A stretch of DNA of 64,000 bases from Pseudomonas sp. ok272 (GTDB lineage Bacteria > Pseudomonadota > Gammaproteobacteria > Pseudomonadales > Pseudomonadaceae), in NCBI RefSeq assembly GCF_900109995.1, contig NZ_FOCB01000017.1, positions 34,827-98,826 on the forward strand, written 5' to 3'. The translations under genes were made by a program, and so were the position numbers. Every line of letters starts with the position of its first letter. Position 1 is the stretch's first letter. The notes beneath the pieces are model-generated. The model searched no databases, was not told the origin of the DNA, and worked only from the letters and a program-made list of their open reading frames with translations. Below are positions 8,310 through 16,539 of the stretch, in pieces.

Positions 8310-10061
8310 ATGCCCGACACGAATCAGCGCAAGTACTTCGTCGATCTGTTGTTTCGACAGTCCTACGGTGTGCTGTTTGCCAACTTCGTCATACCTTGGC
8401 CGGTGGCGTACATCTTTCGCGATGTCGCGACGCTGAGCGAAATCGGCGCCTGGATCCTGGGCATGTACGGCCTGACTGCCTGTCGGCTGATGCTGGCACT
8501 GCGCTACTTTGAGCAATCGTCCAAGGCCGGTATCGGCAACCCGCAAACCTGGGGCTGGTGGGCGGCCGGGCTGTCCTGGGCATCGAGCCTGTTGTGGGGC
8601 GTGATCGGCTGGGTTGGCTTCGCCAGCGGTGATCCGCAGATGCTGGCCTTCAGCTGCGTGGTGCTCACGGGCCTGGTATGCGGTGCCGTGCCCTCGCTCT
8701 CGGCGTTTCCGGCGGCGTATGTGGGCTTGATGCTGGCTATGCTGGCTCCGGTCACCCTACAGTGTCTGATCCAGTCCGGGGAGATATACACCACTTATTT
8801 GTTGTTTGTCGCCTGCCTGGCCGCGGTCAATGTGTACTACTGCCGGGTCACCTATCGGTCGTTGTGCGAGACCATCGGCCTGCGCCTGGAAAACGTCGAC
8901 CTGGTGGGCCGGTTGGAGTTGGAGCGCGACCGCGCCCAGGCGGCTGACCAGGCCAAGTCGCGCTTCCTGGCGTCGGCCAGCCATGACCTGCGCCAGCCGA
9001 TCCATGCCTTGGGCCTGTTCGTGGCGGGCCTGGCGGCCCTGGCCGAGCGCGGCGATGTGGCGGCGGCCAAGGCCCGCGACCTGGCGGCCCGCCTGGGCAC
9101 GGTGATCGGCAACCTGGGAGGGCTGTTGAACGGCTTACTGGATATCTCCCAGCTGGACGCCGGGGTGGTGCCGGTGACCCGGGAAGCGGTGTCGGTGGAG
9201 CGCCTGTTCGCCGACCTGGCGGACGAATTTGGCGCCAACGCTCGGGCCCGGTTGCTGCATTGGCGGGTGCGTCCACGCGGCCTGTGGGTCGACAGTGACC
9301 CGGTGCTGCTCAAGCGCATGCTCGACAACCTGCTGTCCAACGCCTTTCGCTACACCCACGAAGGCGGCGTGCTGCTGGGGTGCCGACGGCGAGGCACGAG
9401 CCTGGAGATCCAAGTGTTCGATACCGGCCCCGGCATCGCCAGGAAGTACCGCGAGCAGATCTTCGAAGAGTTCGTCCAGTTGCATAACGCCGAACGTGAT
9501 CGCAGCCAGGGCTTGGGCCTGGGGTTGGCCATCGTGCGTCATACCGCAAAGCTGCTGGGGCATGAGGTGCGAATCTCATCGGCCCTGGGCAGCGGCTCGA
9601 TGTTTGCCATCCGCGTGCCGCTGGCCGTGCCGCCGGCCACGTTGCGCCCGCCGCAGCCGGTGGGCGCACGGGGCGCCGGGCTGGGCATCCTGATCATCGA
9701 CAACGAGCTCACGGTGCTGGACGCGCTGCGCCAACTGCTCGAAGTCTGGGGCCACAAGGTGTACGCCGGGGCCTCGGTGCAAGAGGCCTGCAATCGGCAT
9801 GGCGAAGCGGCCGAAAAGGGCCCGGCCGAGGTCCATTTGATTCTCAGTGATTTTCGCTTGAGCGGGATGAATGGCCTGGAAGCGATCCGCCGCGCGCGGC
9901 ATTACCTCAACGAGGCGGTGCCGGCGATCATCATCACCGGCGACACCTCGGGAGCCTGCCTGGATAGCACGGCCCAGAGCGAGTTCCGCGTGCTGCAAAA
10001 ACCCCTCGACGCCACGCTGCTGCGCGACAGTCTCAAGACGTGCCTGGATGCCCGGGATTGA
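8310..10061 (+). CDS. Membrane hybrid sensor histidine kinase with C-terminal receiver
   Basis: This 583-residue sensor has five or six hydrophobic segments in residues 18-180 and no evident periplasmic domain, so it may sense through the membrane. A coiled linker leads to the phosphorylated H225 in ASASHDLRQPIHAL. The ATPase domain has the N box DNLLSNAFRYT, G1 DTGPGIA and G2 GLGLGLAIV. A receiver domain (about 455-580) carries the acceptor aspartate in LILSDFRLSGMNG and the conserved lysine in VLQKPL. It is divergent from the LuxR-type regulator at 7615. The two receivers suggest either a branched pathway or a phosphate sink (inference). Confidence 0.9.
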   Translation: MPDTNQRKYFVDLLFRQSYGVLFANFVIPWPVAYIFRDVATLSEIGAWILGMYGLTACRLMLALRYFEQSSKAGIGNPQTWGWWAAGLSWASSLLWGVIGWVGFASGDPQMLAFSCVVLTGLVCGAVPSLSAFPAAYVGLMLAMLAPVTLQCLIQSGEIYTTYLLFVACLAAVNVYYCRVTYRSLCETIGLRLENVDLVGRLELERDRAQAADQAKSRFLASASHDLRQPIHALGLFVAGLAALAERGDVAAAKARDLAARLGTVIGNLGGLLNGLLDISQLDAGVVPVTREAVSVERLFADLADEFGANARARLLHWRVRPRGLWVDSDPVLLKRMLDNLLSNAFRYTHEGGVLLGCRRRGTSLEIQVFDTGPGIARKYREQIFEEFVQLHNAERDRSQGLGLGLAIVRHTAKLLGHEVRISSALGSGSMFAIRVPLAVPPATLRPPQPVGARGAGLGILIIDNELTVLDALRQLLEVWGHKVYAGASVQEACNRHGEAAEKGPAEVHLILSDFRLSGMNGLEAIRRARHYLNEAVPAIIITGDTSGACLDSTAQSEFRVLQKPLDATLLRDSLKTCLDARD

Positions 10062-10069
10062 ACGGACTG

Positions 10070-10250
10070 TGTGGGCGCGCGCCTGCTCGCGCTGGACGGC
10101 GTAGCCGTCCCTTGTATGGGGCCGCTGCGCGACCCAGCGCGAGCCACGGACTGTTTGAATGTCGAAGTATTGCCTGTGGGAGCGAGCCTGCTCGCGAAAG
10201 TGTTTGAGCCGGCAGCGATGATGTTGATTGCGAGCAGGCAATGCCCACAC
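10070..10250. repeat. REP-like repeats after the hybrid kinase
   Basis: A single degenerate unit (TGTGGGCGCGCGCCTGCTCG) near 10070 is followed by an inverted REP pair at 10175-10250 whose right arm (GCGAGCAGGCAATGCCCACA) is imperfect. The segment lies between convergent genes and holds no open frame of note. Confidence 0.65.
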
Positions 10251-10270
10251 GTTCCGGACTGGCGCGTGAG

Positions 10271-10801
10271 CTAAACCTGCCCGGAACGCCGGTGCGCCGC
10301 GGGGCGCACCGGGCCTGCGCGTTGTTCGACCTGTTCCTTGAGGTCGTGGCGCAGGCCGAGCATGAACGCCAACTCCGCCACCACGAACAGCGGCCCGACG
10401 ATCAGCCCGCTGACGTCATCGACGAACGCCGGCTTGCGCCCCTCGTAGTAGTGGCCGACAAACTGGATCGCCCAGCCCACCACGAACATCGCGATGCCGC
10501 TGCCCAGCCAGACCAGCGTACTCTGCTGCGCGAGGACCTGGCCGAGCCACACCGACAAGCCCAGCAACACCGTCATCAACACCCCGAGGCGCACTTCCAG
10601 GCGCAGGTAAAACCAGGCCGAGGCCAGCGCCAGCAACACCGCAGGCGACCAACCGATCCCGGCCACTGGCCAGGCCGGCCGCGACAGCAGCACGGCCACG
10701 GCGACCACGATCAGCGGGATCCCGATGAAGTGGCTGGCGATATTGCGTGGGTCGCGGTGATACGCGGCGTATTGACTGAGGTGGTCAACGAGGCTTTTCA
10801 T
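10271..10801 (-). CDS. DUF962 (Mpo1-like) membrane protein
   Basis: This 176-residue protein has about four membrane segments and the DUF962 pattern: HLSQYAAYHRDPRNIASHFI at the N-terminus and FVGHYYEGRKPAF in the middle. The histidines in these motifs match the metal-binding histidines of yeast Mpo1, an Fe(II)-dependent dioxygenase that alpha-oxidises 2-hydroxy fatty acids; a similar reaction here is inference. The ATG at 10801 has a strong AGGAGGAATAACA before it, which settles the start against a longer frame. It is divergent from the Crp/Fnr-type regulator. Confidence 0.85.
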   Translation of the reverse strand: MKSLVDHLSQYAAYHRDPRNIASHFIGIPLIVVAVAVLLSRPAWPVAGIGWSPAVLLALASAWFYLRLEVRLGVLMTVLLGLSVWLGQVLAQQSTLVWLGSGIAMFVVGWAIQFVGHYYEGRKPAFVDDVSGLIVGPLFVVAELAFMLGLRHDLKEQVEQRAGPVRPAAHRRSGQV

Positions 10802-10891
10802 TGTTATTCCTCCTGTAGGGTGGTCGATCATGCCCCCGGGGGCCGTCGCCGCTCTGTCAGCCAGGCGACAATCACGTTGGAGTATGCATGC

Positions 10892-11590
10892 ATGCACGCA
10901 CAGGCCTGGCGATCCCATCTGCTACAGGGTCAGTGGTTCAGCCATTTGCCGTCCTCCCTTCAGGATAGCCTGCTGTCCCTGGCCCGCGTGCGGCGCTTGT
11001 CGGCGGGCCAGCGGCTGTTCGCCCGGGGCGATGCGCCGTGTGGCCTGTATGCGGTGCTCGAAGGCGCGATACGGGTCGGCGCGGTGAGCGAGCAGGGCAA
11101 GGAGGCGCTGCTGAGCCTGATCGAGCCGGTGCACTGGTTCGGCGAAATCTGCCTGTTCGACGGCCAGCCGCGCACCCATGATGCCGACGCGGTGGGCTCC
11201 AGTGTGCTGCTGCAGATCCCGCAGGCCACGCTGCTGGCCTTCCTGGACCAGCAGCCGCAACACTGGCGCCACCTGGCGCTGCTGATGAGCCACAAGCTGC
11301 GCCTGACCCTGATCAACCTGGAGCAACTGACCCTGCTGCCGGCGCCGGCCAGGGTGGCGCACCGCTTGCTGATGATTGCCCAAGGCTACGGCGAGACCAC
11401 CGCCACCCGCCGCGTCCTGCAACTGCCCCAGGAACAGCTGGCGCTGTTGCTGTCATTGTCGCGCCAGACCACCAACCAGATCCTCAAGGACCTGGAGCAC
11501 CAGGGCATGCTGCGCCTGGGGTATGGCGAGATCGAACTGCTCGATACCCCGCGCTTGCAGGCCCTGGCGGGCGTCGACGGGTTCAACTGA
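10892..11590 (+). CDS. Crp/Fnr family transcriptional regulator
   Basis: This 232-residue regulator has an N-terminal cyclic-nucleotide-binding-type beta barrel (about residues 20-135; LFARGDAPCGLYAVLEGAIR) and a C-terminal winged HTH (about 165-225; EQLALLLSLSRQTTNQILKD). The FNR cysteine cluster is absent, so it is not an oxygen-sensing [4Fe-4S] FNR. The ATG at 10892 has TTGGAG eight bases upstream; the open frame continues upstream only as the antisense of the neighbouring gene. Effector and targets are unknown. A receiver-only gene follows after 75 bases. Confidence 0.88.
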   Translation: MHAQAWRSHLLQGQWFSHLPSSLQDSLLSLARVRRLSAGQRLFARGDAPCGLYAVLEGAIRVGAVSEQGKEALLSLIEPVHWFGEICLFDGQPRTHDADAVGSSVLLQIPQATLLAFLDQQPQHWRHLALLMSHKLRLTLINLEQLTLLPAPARVAHRLLMIAQGYGETTATRRVLQLPQEQLALLLSLSRQTTNQILKDLEHQGMLRLGYGEIELLDTPRLQALAGVDGFN

Positions 11591-11665
11591 TCCGAAATAA
11601 CCGTTAGTGATGGGCTTTGTGCGCCAAGGCGCCTAGCCTGTAGCGACGTTTATTCGAGGTGTGCC

Positions 11666-12031
11666 ATGCGTGTGCTGTTAGTGGAAGATGAACCCGAAAC
11701 CGCAAAACTGTTGGCCCAGGGCCTGAGCGAAGCCGGTTACACCGTGGATGTGGCGGACAACGGCATGGCCGGCCGACGCTTCATCGAGACCGGTGAATAC
11801 GACCTGATCATCCTCGATGTGATGCTGCCCGGCCTCAACGGCTGGCAGTTGCTGCAACAAATCCGCAAGCTCGGCGCAACGCCGGTGCTGTTGCTGACCA
11901 CCCACGACGGCATCGAAGACCGCCTGCGCGACCTGGAGCTGCATGAGGATGACTACCTGCTCAAACCCTTCACCGTGAGCGAGTTGGTGACCCGGGCGCG
12001 CAAGGTGGTACGGCGTGATCGCGGGCGTTGA
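11666..12031 (+). CDS. Receiver-only OmpR-type response regulator
   Basis: The product is 121 residues and consists only of a receiver domain. It has E7-D8-E9, the phosphoacceptor D51 in LIILDVMLPGLNGW, T79 and K100 in LLKPF, so phosphorylation looks possible. The sequence most resembles the N-terminal half of CopR/IrlR-type heavy-metal regulators, but it ends at RARKVVRRDRGR where the linker to a winged-helix DNA-binding domain would begin. The usual TARD and GADDYL motifs are altered to TTHDG and HEDDYL. No kinase gene is adjacent. It may be a truncated regulator or a functional single-domain receiver. Confidence 0.8.
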   Translation: MRVLLVEDEPETAKLLAQGLSEAGYTVDVADNGMAGRRFIETGEYDLIILDVMLPGLNGWQLLQQIRKLGATPVLLLTTHDGIEDRLRDLELHEDDYLLKPFTVSELVTRARKVVRRDRGR

Positions 12032-12037
12032 TCCCCT

Positions 12038-13042
12038 TCAACGCAACCCATCCCTGAACTGCCCCGGCGTCAGGCCGGTCCAGCGCTTGAACGCGCGGCT
12101 GAAGCTGCTGGCGTCGGCGAAACCGAGCAGGTAGCTGATTTCACTCAATGAGCACTGTGGATCGCGCAGGTGCAGCAACGCGAGGTTTTCGCGGCTTTCG
12201 TTGAGCAGGGTGTCGAACCGACAGCCTTCGTCCGCCAGGTGGCGTTGCAGGCTGCGCAGGCTCAGGTGCAAGGCCTGGGCGATGTGTTCGGCGCTGGGTT
12301 CGCCTTCGGGCAGTTGTTCTTCAATGGCGTGACGCACCTTGCGCTCCCAGGTCAGTGGCTGGAGTTGGGCCAGGGTGCGCTTGAGCACGGTTTCGTTGTG
12401 CTCGGCCAGTTCCGGGTTGGCGTCGTCCAGGTGGCTGTCAAAGTCGACGAGGGCAAACTCCAGGCAGTCCTCGGTGGCGGCGAAGAATACCGGCGCGCGG
12501 AACACCTTGTGCCAGGGCTGCGGGTCCGCAGGTTCCGGGCGGCGCAGGTACACCGCCAGCGGCGCGTAGTCGCGGCCCAGGCGGTTGCGGCAGGTGCGCA
12601 CGTAGATCGCGGCGAAGGCGTCGATGGCTTGCGGTGCGGGTGGCGGGCCGCCTTCGGGGACCTTGAGGGTGAACCGATAGCGGTCCGCGCCACGGCTGAG
12701 TCCCAGCGTCAGGGCGTCACTGACCACCGGGTGATACCGCACGATGCGCTCGAAGACTTCTCGCAGGTTGCTGCTGGCCACCAGCGCATACCCCAGCGCA
12801 TGGAAGGTGGTGGGGCTGACGAAGCGCGACACGCGCAGGCCGATTGCCGGGTCGCCGCTGGCCTGCACCGCCAGTTCCCACAAACGGGTGGTGGCGGACA
12901 GTGGGTAGCGGGCGTTGGGGTCGTCCATCAACTGCGGGTCGAGCCCAGCTTGTCGGCACAGGGCAGCACTGTCCAGGTCCAGGGCATCGAGTTGCTTGCG
13001 CAGGGCGCGGGTCCAACTGGCGAGGGAGGTGGGTTCAATCAT
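12038..13042 (-). CDS. AraC family transcriptional regulator
   Basis: This 334-residue regulator has an N-terminal ligand-sensing region of the type used by OruR/ToxR-like AraC proteins (about residues 15-195) and a C-terminal double HTH (about 235-330; SLRSLQRHLADEGCRFDTLL and SEISYLLGFADASSFSRAFK). It ends WTGLTPGQFRDGLR, typical of the family. It is divergent from the fatty acid desaturase at 13143; a direct repeat at 13048-13078 is a plausible operator. By position it probably controls the desaturase, perhaps in response to a fatty acid (inference). Confidence 0.92.
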   Translation of the reverse strand: MIEPTSLASWTRALRKQLDALDLDSAALCRQAGLDPQLMDDPNARYPLSATTRLWELAVQASGDPAIGLRVSRFVSPTTFHALGYALVASSNLREVFERIVRYHPVVSDALTLGLSRGADRYRFTLKVPEGGPPPAPQAIDAFAAIYVRTCRNRLGRDYAPLAVYLRRPEPADPQPWHKVFRAPVFFAATEDCLEFALVDFDSHLDDANPELAEHNETVLKRTLAQLQPLTWERKVRHAIEEQLPEGEPSAEHIAQALHLSLRSLQRHLADEGCRFDTLLNESRENLALLHLRDPQCSLSEISYLLGFADASSFSRAFKRWTGLTPGQFRDGLR

Positions 13043-13047
13043 GATGA

Positions 13048-13078
13048 TTGGCGCTCAAGGTCAACAGGTTGGCGTTCA
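13048..13078 (+). promoter_or_regulatory. Direct repeat, probable AraC-type operator
   Basis: TTGGCGCTCA at 13048-13057 recurs as TTGGCGTTCA at 13069-13078. The 21-base period equals two helical turns. The repeat lies in the 100-base region between the divergent AraC regulator and desaturase genes. Tandem sites with this spacing are the usual AraC-family operator layout. Confidence 0.55.
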
Positions 13079-13142
13079 CAGCTAGCACCCTGGGTGCGCG
13101 CACAAGGCAGGATGCGAACATCAATAACCAGAGGATGGAAGC

Positions 13143-14216
13143 ATGCACGGTACTTCTGCAAGTCCCGAACGCCTGAATGCACAACAACGATCCGCACACA
13201 TTCGCCAAGTGGTGTTGGCCAAGGGCGTCGAACTGCGCGAGCGTTACCCGCTGCTCAAGCATCAGGACACCATTGGCGTGGGCATCCTGGCCCTTGCCCT
13301 GGTCGGGATGATCGGCTCGGCGGCGCTGTACATGAGCGGGCACCTGGCCGGGTGGGCCTGTCTGCTGCTCAACGCATTTTTCGCCTCCCTGACCCACGAG
13401 CTGGAACACGACCTGATCCACAGCCTGTACTTTCGCAAGCAACGCCTGCCCCACAACCTGATGATGGGCCTGGTGTGGCTGGCGCGGCCGAGCACCATCA
13501 ACCCCTGGATTCGCCGTCACCTGCACCTCAATCACCACAAGGTGTCCGGCACCGAGACCGACGTGGAAGAGCGTGCCATCACCAATGGCGAACCGTGGGG
13601 GATCGCGCGTTTGCTGATGGTCGGCGACAACCTGATGTCGGCGTTCATCCGCCTGCTGCGGGCCAAGACCTGGGCCCACAGGTGGAGCATCGCCAGGCGC
13701 ACGCTGATGGCCTACGCGCCGCTGGCGCTGGTGCATTGGGGGGCGTGGTATGTGTTCCTGGGTTTTCATGCCGTCAATGGCATCGCCTACCTTTTGGGCA
13801 GCCCGGTCGAGTGGTCGGCGAGCACGCTGGCGGTGATGCAGGTGATCCAGGTCGCGGTGGTGGTGATCATTGGGCCGAACGTGCTGCGCACCTTTTGCCT
13901 GCACGTTGTCAGCTCCAACATGCACTACTACGGCGACATCGAGGCGGGCAATGTGATCCAGCAGACCCAGGTGCTCAACCCCTGGTGGATGTGGCCGTTG
14001 CAGGCGTTCTGCTGCAATTTCGGCAGCAGCCATGGCATCCATCACTTTGTGGTCAAGGAACCGTTCTACCTCCGTCAACTCACCGTACCGGTGGCACACA
14101 AGGTGATGCGCGAGATGGGGGTGCGCTTCAATGATTTCGGGACGTTCGGGCGGGCGAATCGGTTTGTGCGCCAGGAGGCGGTGGCGGGGGAAAAGGTGCA
14201 CGCGGCGCGGGCTTGA
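13143..14216 (+). CDS. Membrane fatty acid desaturase
   Basis: This 357-residue membrane protein is a di-iron desaturase/hydroxylase of the FA_desaturase family. The histidine boxes are visible: HELEHDLIH (85-93), HLHLNHHK (126-133) and GIHHFV near residue 298. Hydrophobic segments lie near 45-65, 68-82 and 195-245. It would introduce a double bond or hydroxyl into an acyl chain; the exact substrate and position cannot be inferred. The adjacent divergent AraC gene is its likely regulator. The ATG at 13143 follows AGAGGATGGA. Confidence 0.9.
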   Translation: MHGTSASPERLNAQQRSAHIRQVVLAKGVELRERYPLLKHQDTIGVGILALALVGMIGSAALYMSGHLAGWACLLLNAFFASLTHELEHDLIHSLYFRKQRLPHNLMMGLVWLARPSTINPWIRRHLHLNHHKVSGTETDVEERAITNGEPWGIARLLMVGDNLMSAFIRLLRAKTWAHRWSIARRTLMAYAPLALVHWGAWYVFLGFHAVNGIAYLLGSPVEWSASTLAVMQVIQVAVVVIIGPNVLRTFCLHVVSSNMHYYGDIEAGNVIQQTQVLNPWWMWPLQAFCCNFGSSHGIHHFVVKEPFYLRQLTVPVAHKVMREMGVRFNDFGTFGRANRFVRQEAVAGEKVHAARA

Positions 14217-14221
14217 TGGCC

Positions 14222-14346
14222 TCTTCGCGAGCAGGCTCGCTCCCACACTGGATTGTTGTAGGAGTGAGGCTTGCCCGCGAAAAGGGCGTGTCAGCCAGCG
14301 GCACTGTTGCAGACACACCGCGCTCGCGGGCAAGCCTCGCTCCTAC
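14222..14346. repeat. REP units of two subtypes
   Basis: A lone right arm (TTCGCGAGCAGGCTCGCTCC) is followed by an inverted pair of a second subtype, GTAGGAGTGAGGCTTGCCCG and CGGGCAAGCCTCGCTCCTAC. The adjacent subtypes suggest independent insertions. Confidence 0.8.
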
Positions 14347-14382
14347 GGCGCAGGGCTTTATATGTCTTTTTGATATTAATAA

Positions 14383-14425
14383 ATAGCTTCTTATTCCTTA
14401 ACGAATATAAAACCTCTCCCTATAC
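14383..14425 (+). promoter_or_regulatory. AT-rich promoter region of the hydrolase / sigma-54 activator genes
   Basis: The AT-rich stretch contains ATTCCTTAACGAATATAAAA and a possible -10, TATACT, at 14421-14426. The GAATAtAAAAcC...TATACT arrangement resembles that before the MetQ-like gene (GAATAAAAACC...GTATCT) and oscA (GAATATC...GTATTG). CysB control is inference. Confidence 0.45.
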
Positions 14426-14460
14426 TCGACCAGGAACAGACACGCACAGGAGAGCGCCCC

Positions 14461-15042
14461 ATGCGCAACGAACCCATTCGCTACCTGATTGTGCCGGGCT
14501 GGCAAGGATCGCCGGAAGATCATTGGCAAAGCCATTGGCAGCGCAGCCTGCCCAATAGCGCCCGGGTCGAGCAGGCCGACTGGCTGACACCCCGGCGCGA
14601 AGACTGGGTCGCGGCGTTGGCCGAAGCGATCCAGGCCGACAGCACGCCGGTGATCCTGATCGCCCACAGCCTGGGTTGCATCACCGTTGCCCATTGGGCC
14701 GCTACTGCACCGCTTGCCGCATTGCGCCAGGTGCGCGGCGCGTTGCTGGTGGCGCCGGCGGATGTCGAGCGGCCGGCCTGCGTACCGGCCCTGCGCAACT
14801 TCGCGCCGATCCCCACGCACCTGCTGCCGTTCCCCAGCCAAGTGGTCAGCTCCGACAACGATGCTGCCGTCAGTGCCCCGCGTGCGCTGCAACTGGCGCG
14901 CCATTGGGGCGCCGAGGCGGGCGTCCTGACGGGCGCCGGGCACATCAACGTCAAGTCCGGCCACCATCGCTGGGAGCAAGGGTTTGCCTACCTGTATCGC
15001 CTGCAGAATCGCCTGGAACACCACGCCCTGCGTCGTGCCTGA
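14461..15042 (+). CDS. RBBP9/YdeN family alpha/beta hydrolase
   Basis: This 193-residue cytoplasmic serine hydrolase has the family opening (YLIVPGWQGSPEDHWQSHWQ), the nucleophile S70 in LIAHSLGC and the catalytic histidine in GAGHINVKSG near residue 160. The substrate is unknown. It lies 55 bases before an SfnR-like sigma-54 activator and 1.6 kb before a MetQ-like binding protein, a grouping that suggests a role in organosulfur or sulfur-starvation metabolism (inference). Its AT-rich promoter resembles that of oscA. Confidence 0.88.
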   Translation: MRNEPIRYLIVPGWQGSPEDHWQSHWQRSLPNSARVEQADWLTPRREDWVAALAEAIQADSTPVILIAHSLGCITVAHWAATAPLAALRQVRGALLVAPADVERPACVPALRNFAPIPTHLLPFPSQVVSSDNDAAVSAPRALQLARHWGAEAGVLTGAGHINVKSGHHRWEQGFAYLYRLQNRLEHHALRRA

Positions 15043-15097
15043 ATCTACGTTTATTTGAACGCCCCCGTCGCCTGGCGGTTTTGGGCGGGAGCCTGCC

Positions 15098-16030
15098 ATG
15101 AGTGTGCATGAGTCCTTCGGCCAGCCCTTGTTGACCTTTCCCGACGCGGAAAAAAGCCCCCTGAGCATTCGCGCCAAGGCGCTGGTGTTCGTCGATCCAC
15201 GCTCGCGCCAGTTGCGCCAGGAGCTTGAGCAACTGGCAACGCGCTCACTCTCGGTGTTGATCCGCGGTGAAACCGGCAGCGGCAAAGAGTTGCTGGCCCG
15301 GCACATTCACCGCGCCAGTGATCGCGGCGGGTTGTTCGTCTCGGTCAACTGCGGGGCGATCAGCCCGACCTACGCCGATGCTGAGTTGTTCGGCTATGCC
15401 GCTGGCAGTTTCACCGGCTCGGCCAGCAGTCGCGCCGGTTGGTTCGGTTCGGCCAATGGCGGGACGTTGTACCTGGATGAGATCGGCGACTTGCCGCTGC
15501 CGATCCAGATCAAGCTGCTCGCTGCCCTGGAGAACCACGAGGTCACCCGGGTTGGCGCGCAGCAGCCCAGCCCGGTGGATGTGCGCCTGGTGGCGGCCAC
15601 CAGCATTGACCTGGCCCAGGCGGTGGCGGCGGGCAAGTTTCATGAGCGGCTCTATCACTACCTCAGTGAAGGCCAACTGCAATTGCCGGCGCTGCGCGAG
15701 CGGGTGGGGGATATTCAGTCGTTGGCCGAGTATTTCCTGGGTATCTACAGTCAGCGCCTGGGGCTGCCCGTGCCGTTGATCAGTGATGAGGCGCAGCGGG
15801 TGCTGGAGCAGCACAGTTGGCCGGGGAATACCCGGGAGTTGGAGAATGTCATTCACTTTGCGTTGTTGGTCAGCAGTGGTGAGGAGATTCTTCCTGGGCA
15901 TTTGAATTTGCTGTCGCCGTTGGCGCAGGTTGAGCTACTGCTCAAGGGGATTGTCGAGGGGGGGACGGATGCTGAGCGTGAGGCGTTGAAGCGGTTGTTG
16001 CGGGGGGGTGGTGGGGTGGTCAATCGCTAG
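15098..16030 (+). CDS. SfnR-like sigma-54 activator lacking the DNA-binding domain
   Basis: This 310-residue protein is an AAA+ activator of sigma-54 RNA polymerase. It has no N-terminal receiver. Walker A GETGSGKE is at 57-64 and Walker B TLYLDE at 123-128; the sigma-54-contacting loop, usually GAFTGA, reads GSFTGS at 103-108. WPGNTRELENV marks the end of the AAA+ core. The remaining 40 residues are charged then glycine-rich (LLRGGGGVVNR), with no Fis-type HTH. The coding end runs through a tract of seven G. The nearest known relatives are SfnR activators of dimethylsulfone and sulfonate use. It may be a co-activator without specific DNA binding or a decayed gene. Confidence 0.82.
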   Translation: MSVHESFGQPLLTFPDAEKSPLSIRAKALVFVDPRSRQLRQELEQLATRSLSVLIRGETGSGKELLARHIHRASDRGGLFVSVNCGAISPTYADAELFGYAAGSFTGSASSRAGWFGSANGGTLYLDEIGDLPLPIQIKLLAALENHEVTRVGAQQPSPVDVRLVAATSIDLAQAVAAGKFHERLYHYLSEGQLQLPALRERVGDIQSLAEYFLGIYSQRLGLPVPLISDEAQRVLEQHSWPGNTRELENVIHFALLVSSGEEILPGHLNLLSPLAQVELLLKGIVEGGTDAEREALKRLLRGGGGVVNR

Positions 16031-16050
16031 TGGATGTACCCAGGTCCAAC

Positions 16051-16400
16051 TGTGGGAGCGAGCCCGCTCGCGAAGGCTTGGCGGGTGGTGTGCATATCCA
16101 TTGCTGCGGGTGTGGCGGCTTTTGGTTTCGCCCTGACGGTCGACTCCCTTTGGCAAACGCCGGAGTGCCGGCCCAGCCCAAAGGAAGCAAAGGTCTCGCC
16201 CCCGCGTCCGGCCCCTCGCTAAGGCTCGGGGTTCCTTCGCTACGGTATCCCTCTGGGGGCATCGCCTCCGGTTTGCTTCGCTGCACCTCCATGCGATGAG
16301 TTCGACTGCGTCGAACGGCGCTGCGCGCCAGTCCCCAGAGGCATACCTCCACTCAGCCTGCCGATGGGGCGGGTGGATCAAGAGCTGCAGGCGAGCTACC
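16051..16400. repeat. REP unit followed by an unidentified dispersed-type palindromic element
   Basis: A single REP unit (16051-16078) is followed by about 300 bases without a credible gene. Within it, GGTATCCCTCTGGGGG near 16242 pairs imperfectly with CCCCAGAGGCATACC near 16335, around a 75-base loop. Another REP-like single unit lies at 16458-16485. This kind of sequence, with CCAAAGGAAGCAAAGGTCTC, looks like a mobile or structured intergenic element; it occurs once here. The open frames across it are low-complexity and unsupported. Confidence 0.45.
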
Positions 16401-16539
16401 GCTCGGCCTGTTGAGTGGTGAAGAGCGGATCGGTGGGGCTGGTGGTTTTGCTTTTGGTGGAAGCGAGCCTGCTCGCGAAGGCGACTTGGCAGTCACTCCA
16501 TTCCTCACAGGTGCAGGCAAGGCTGTATGAACAAAATGG

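Noticed and set aside
10241..10891. N-terminal part of the long frame that ends in the Crp/Fnr regulator
   Set aside because: It is the antisense of the DUF962 gene; the regulator starts at 10892 with a ribosome-binding site.
16020..16352. Minus-strand frame of 110 codons in the gap after the sigma-54 activator
   Set aside because: Low-complexity translation across a palindromic repeat region; no ribosome-binding site or motif.
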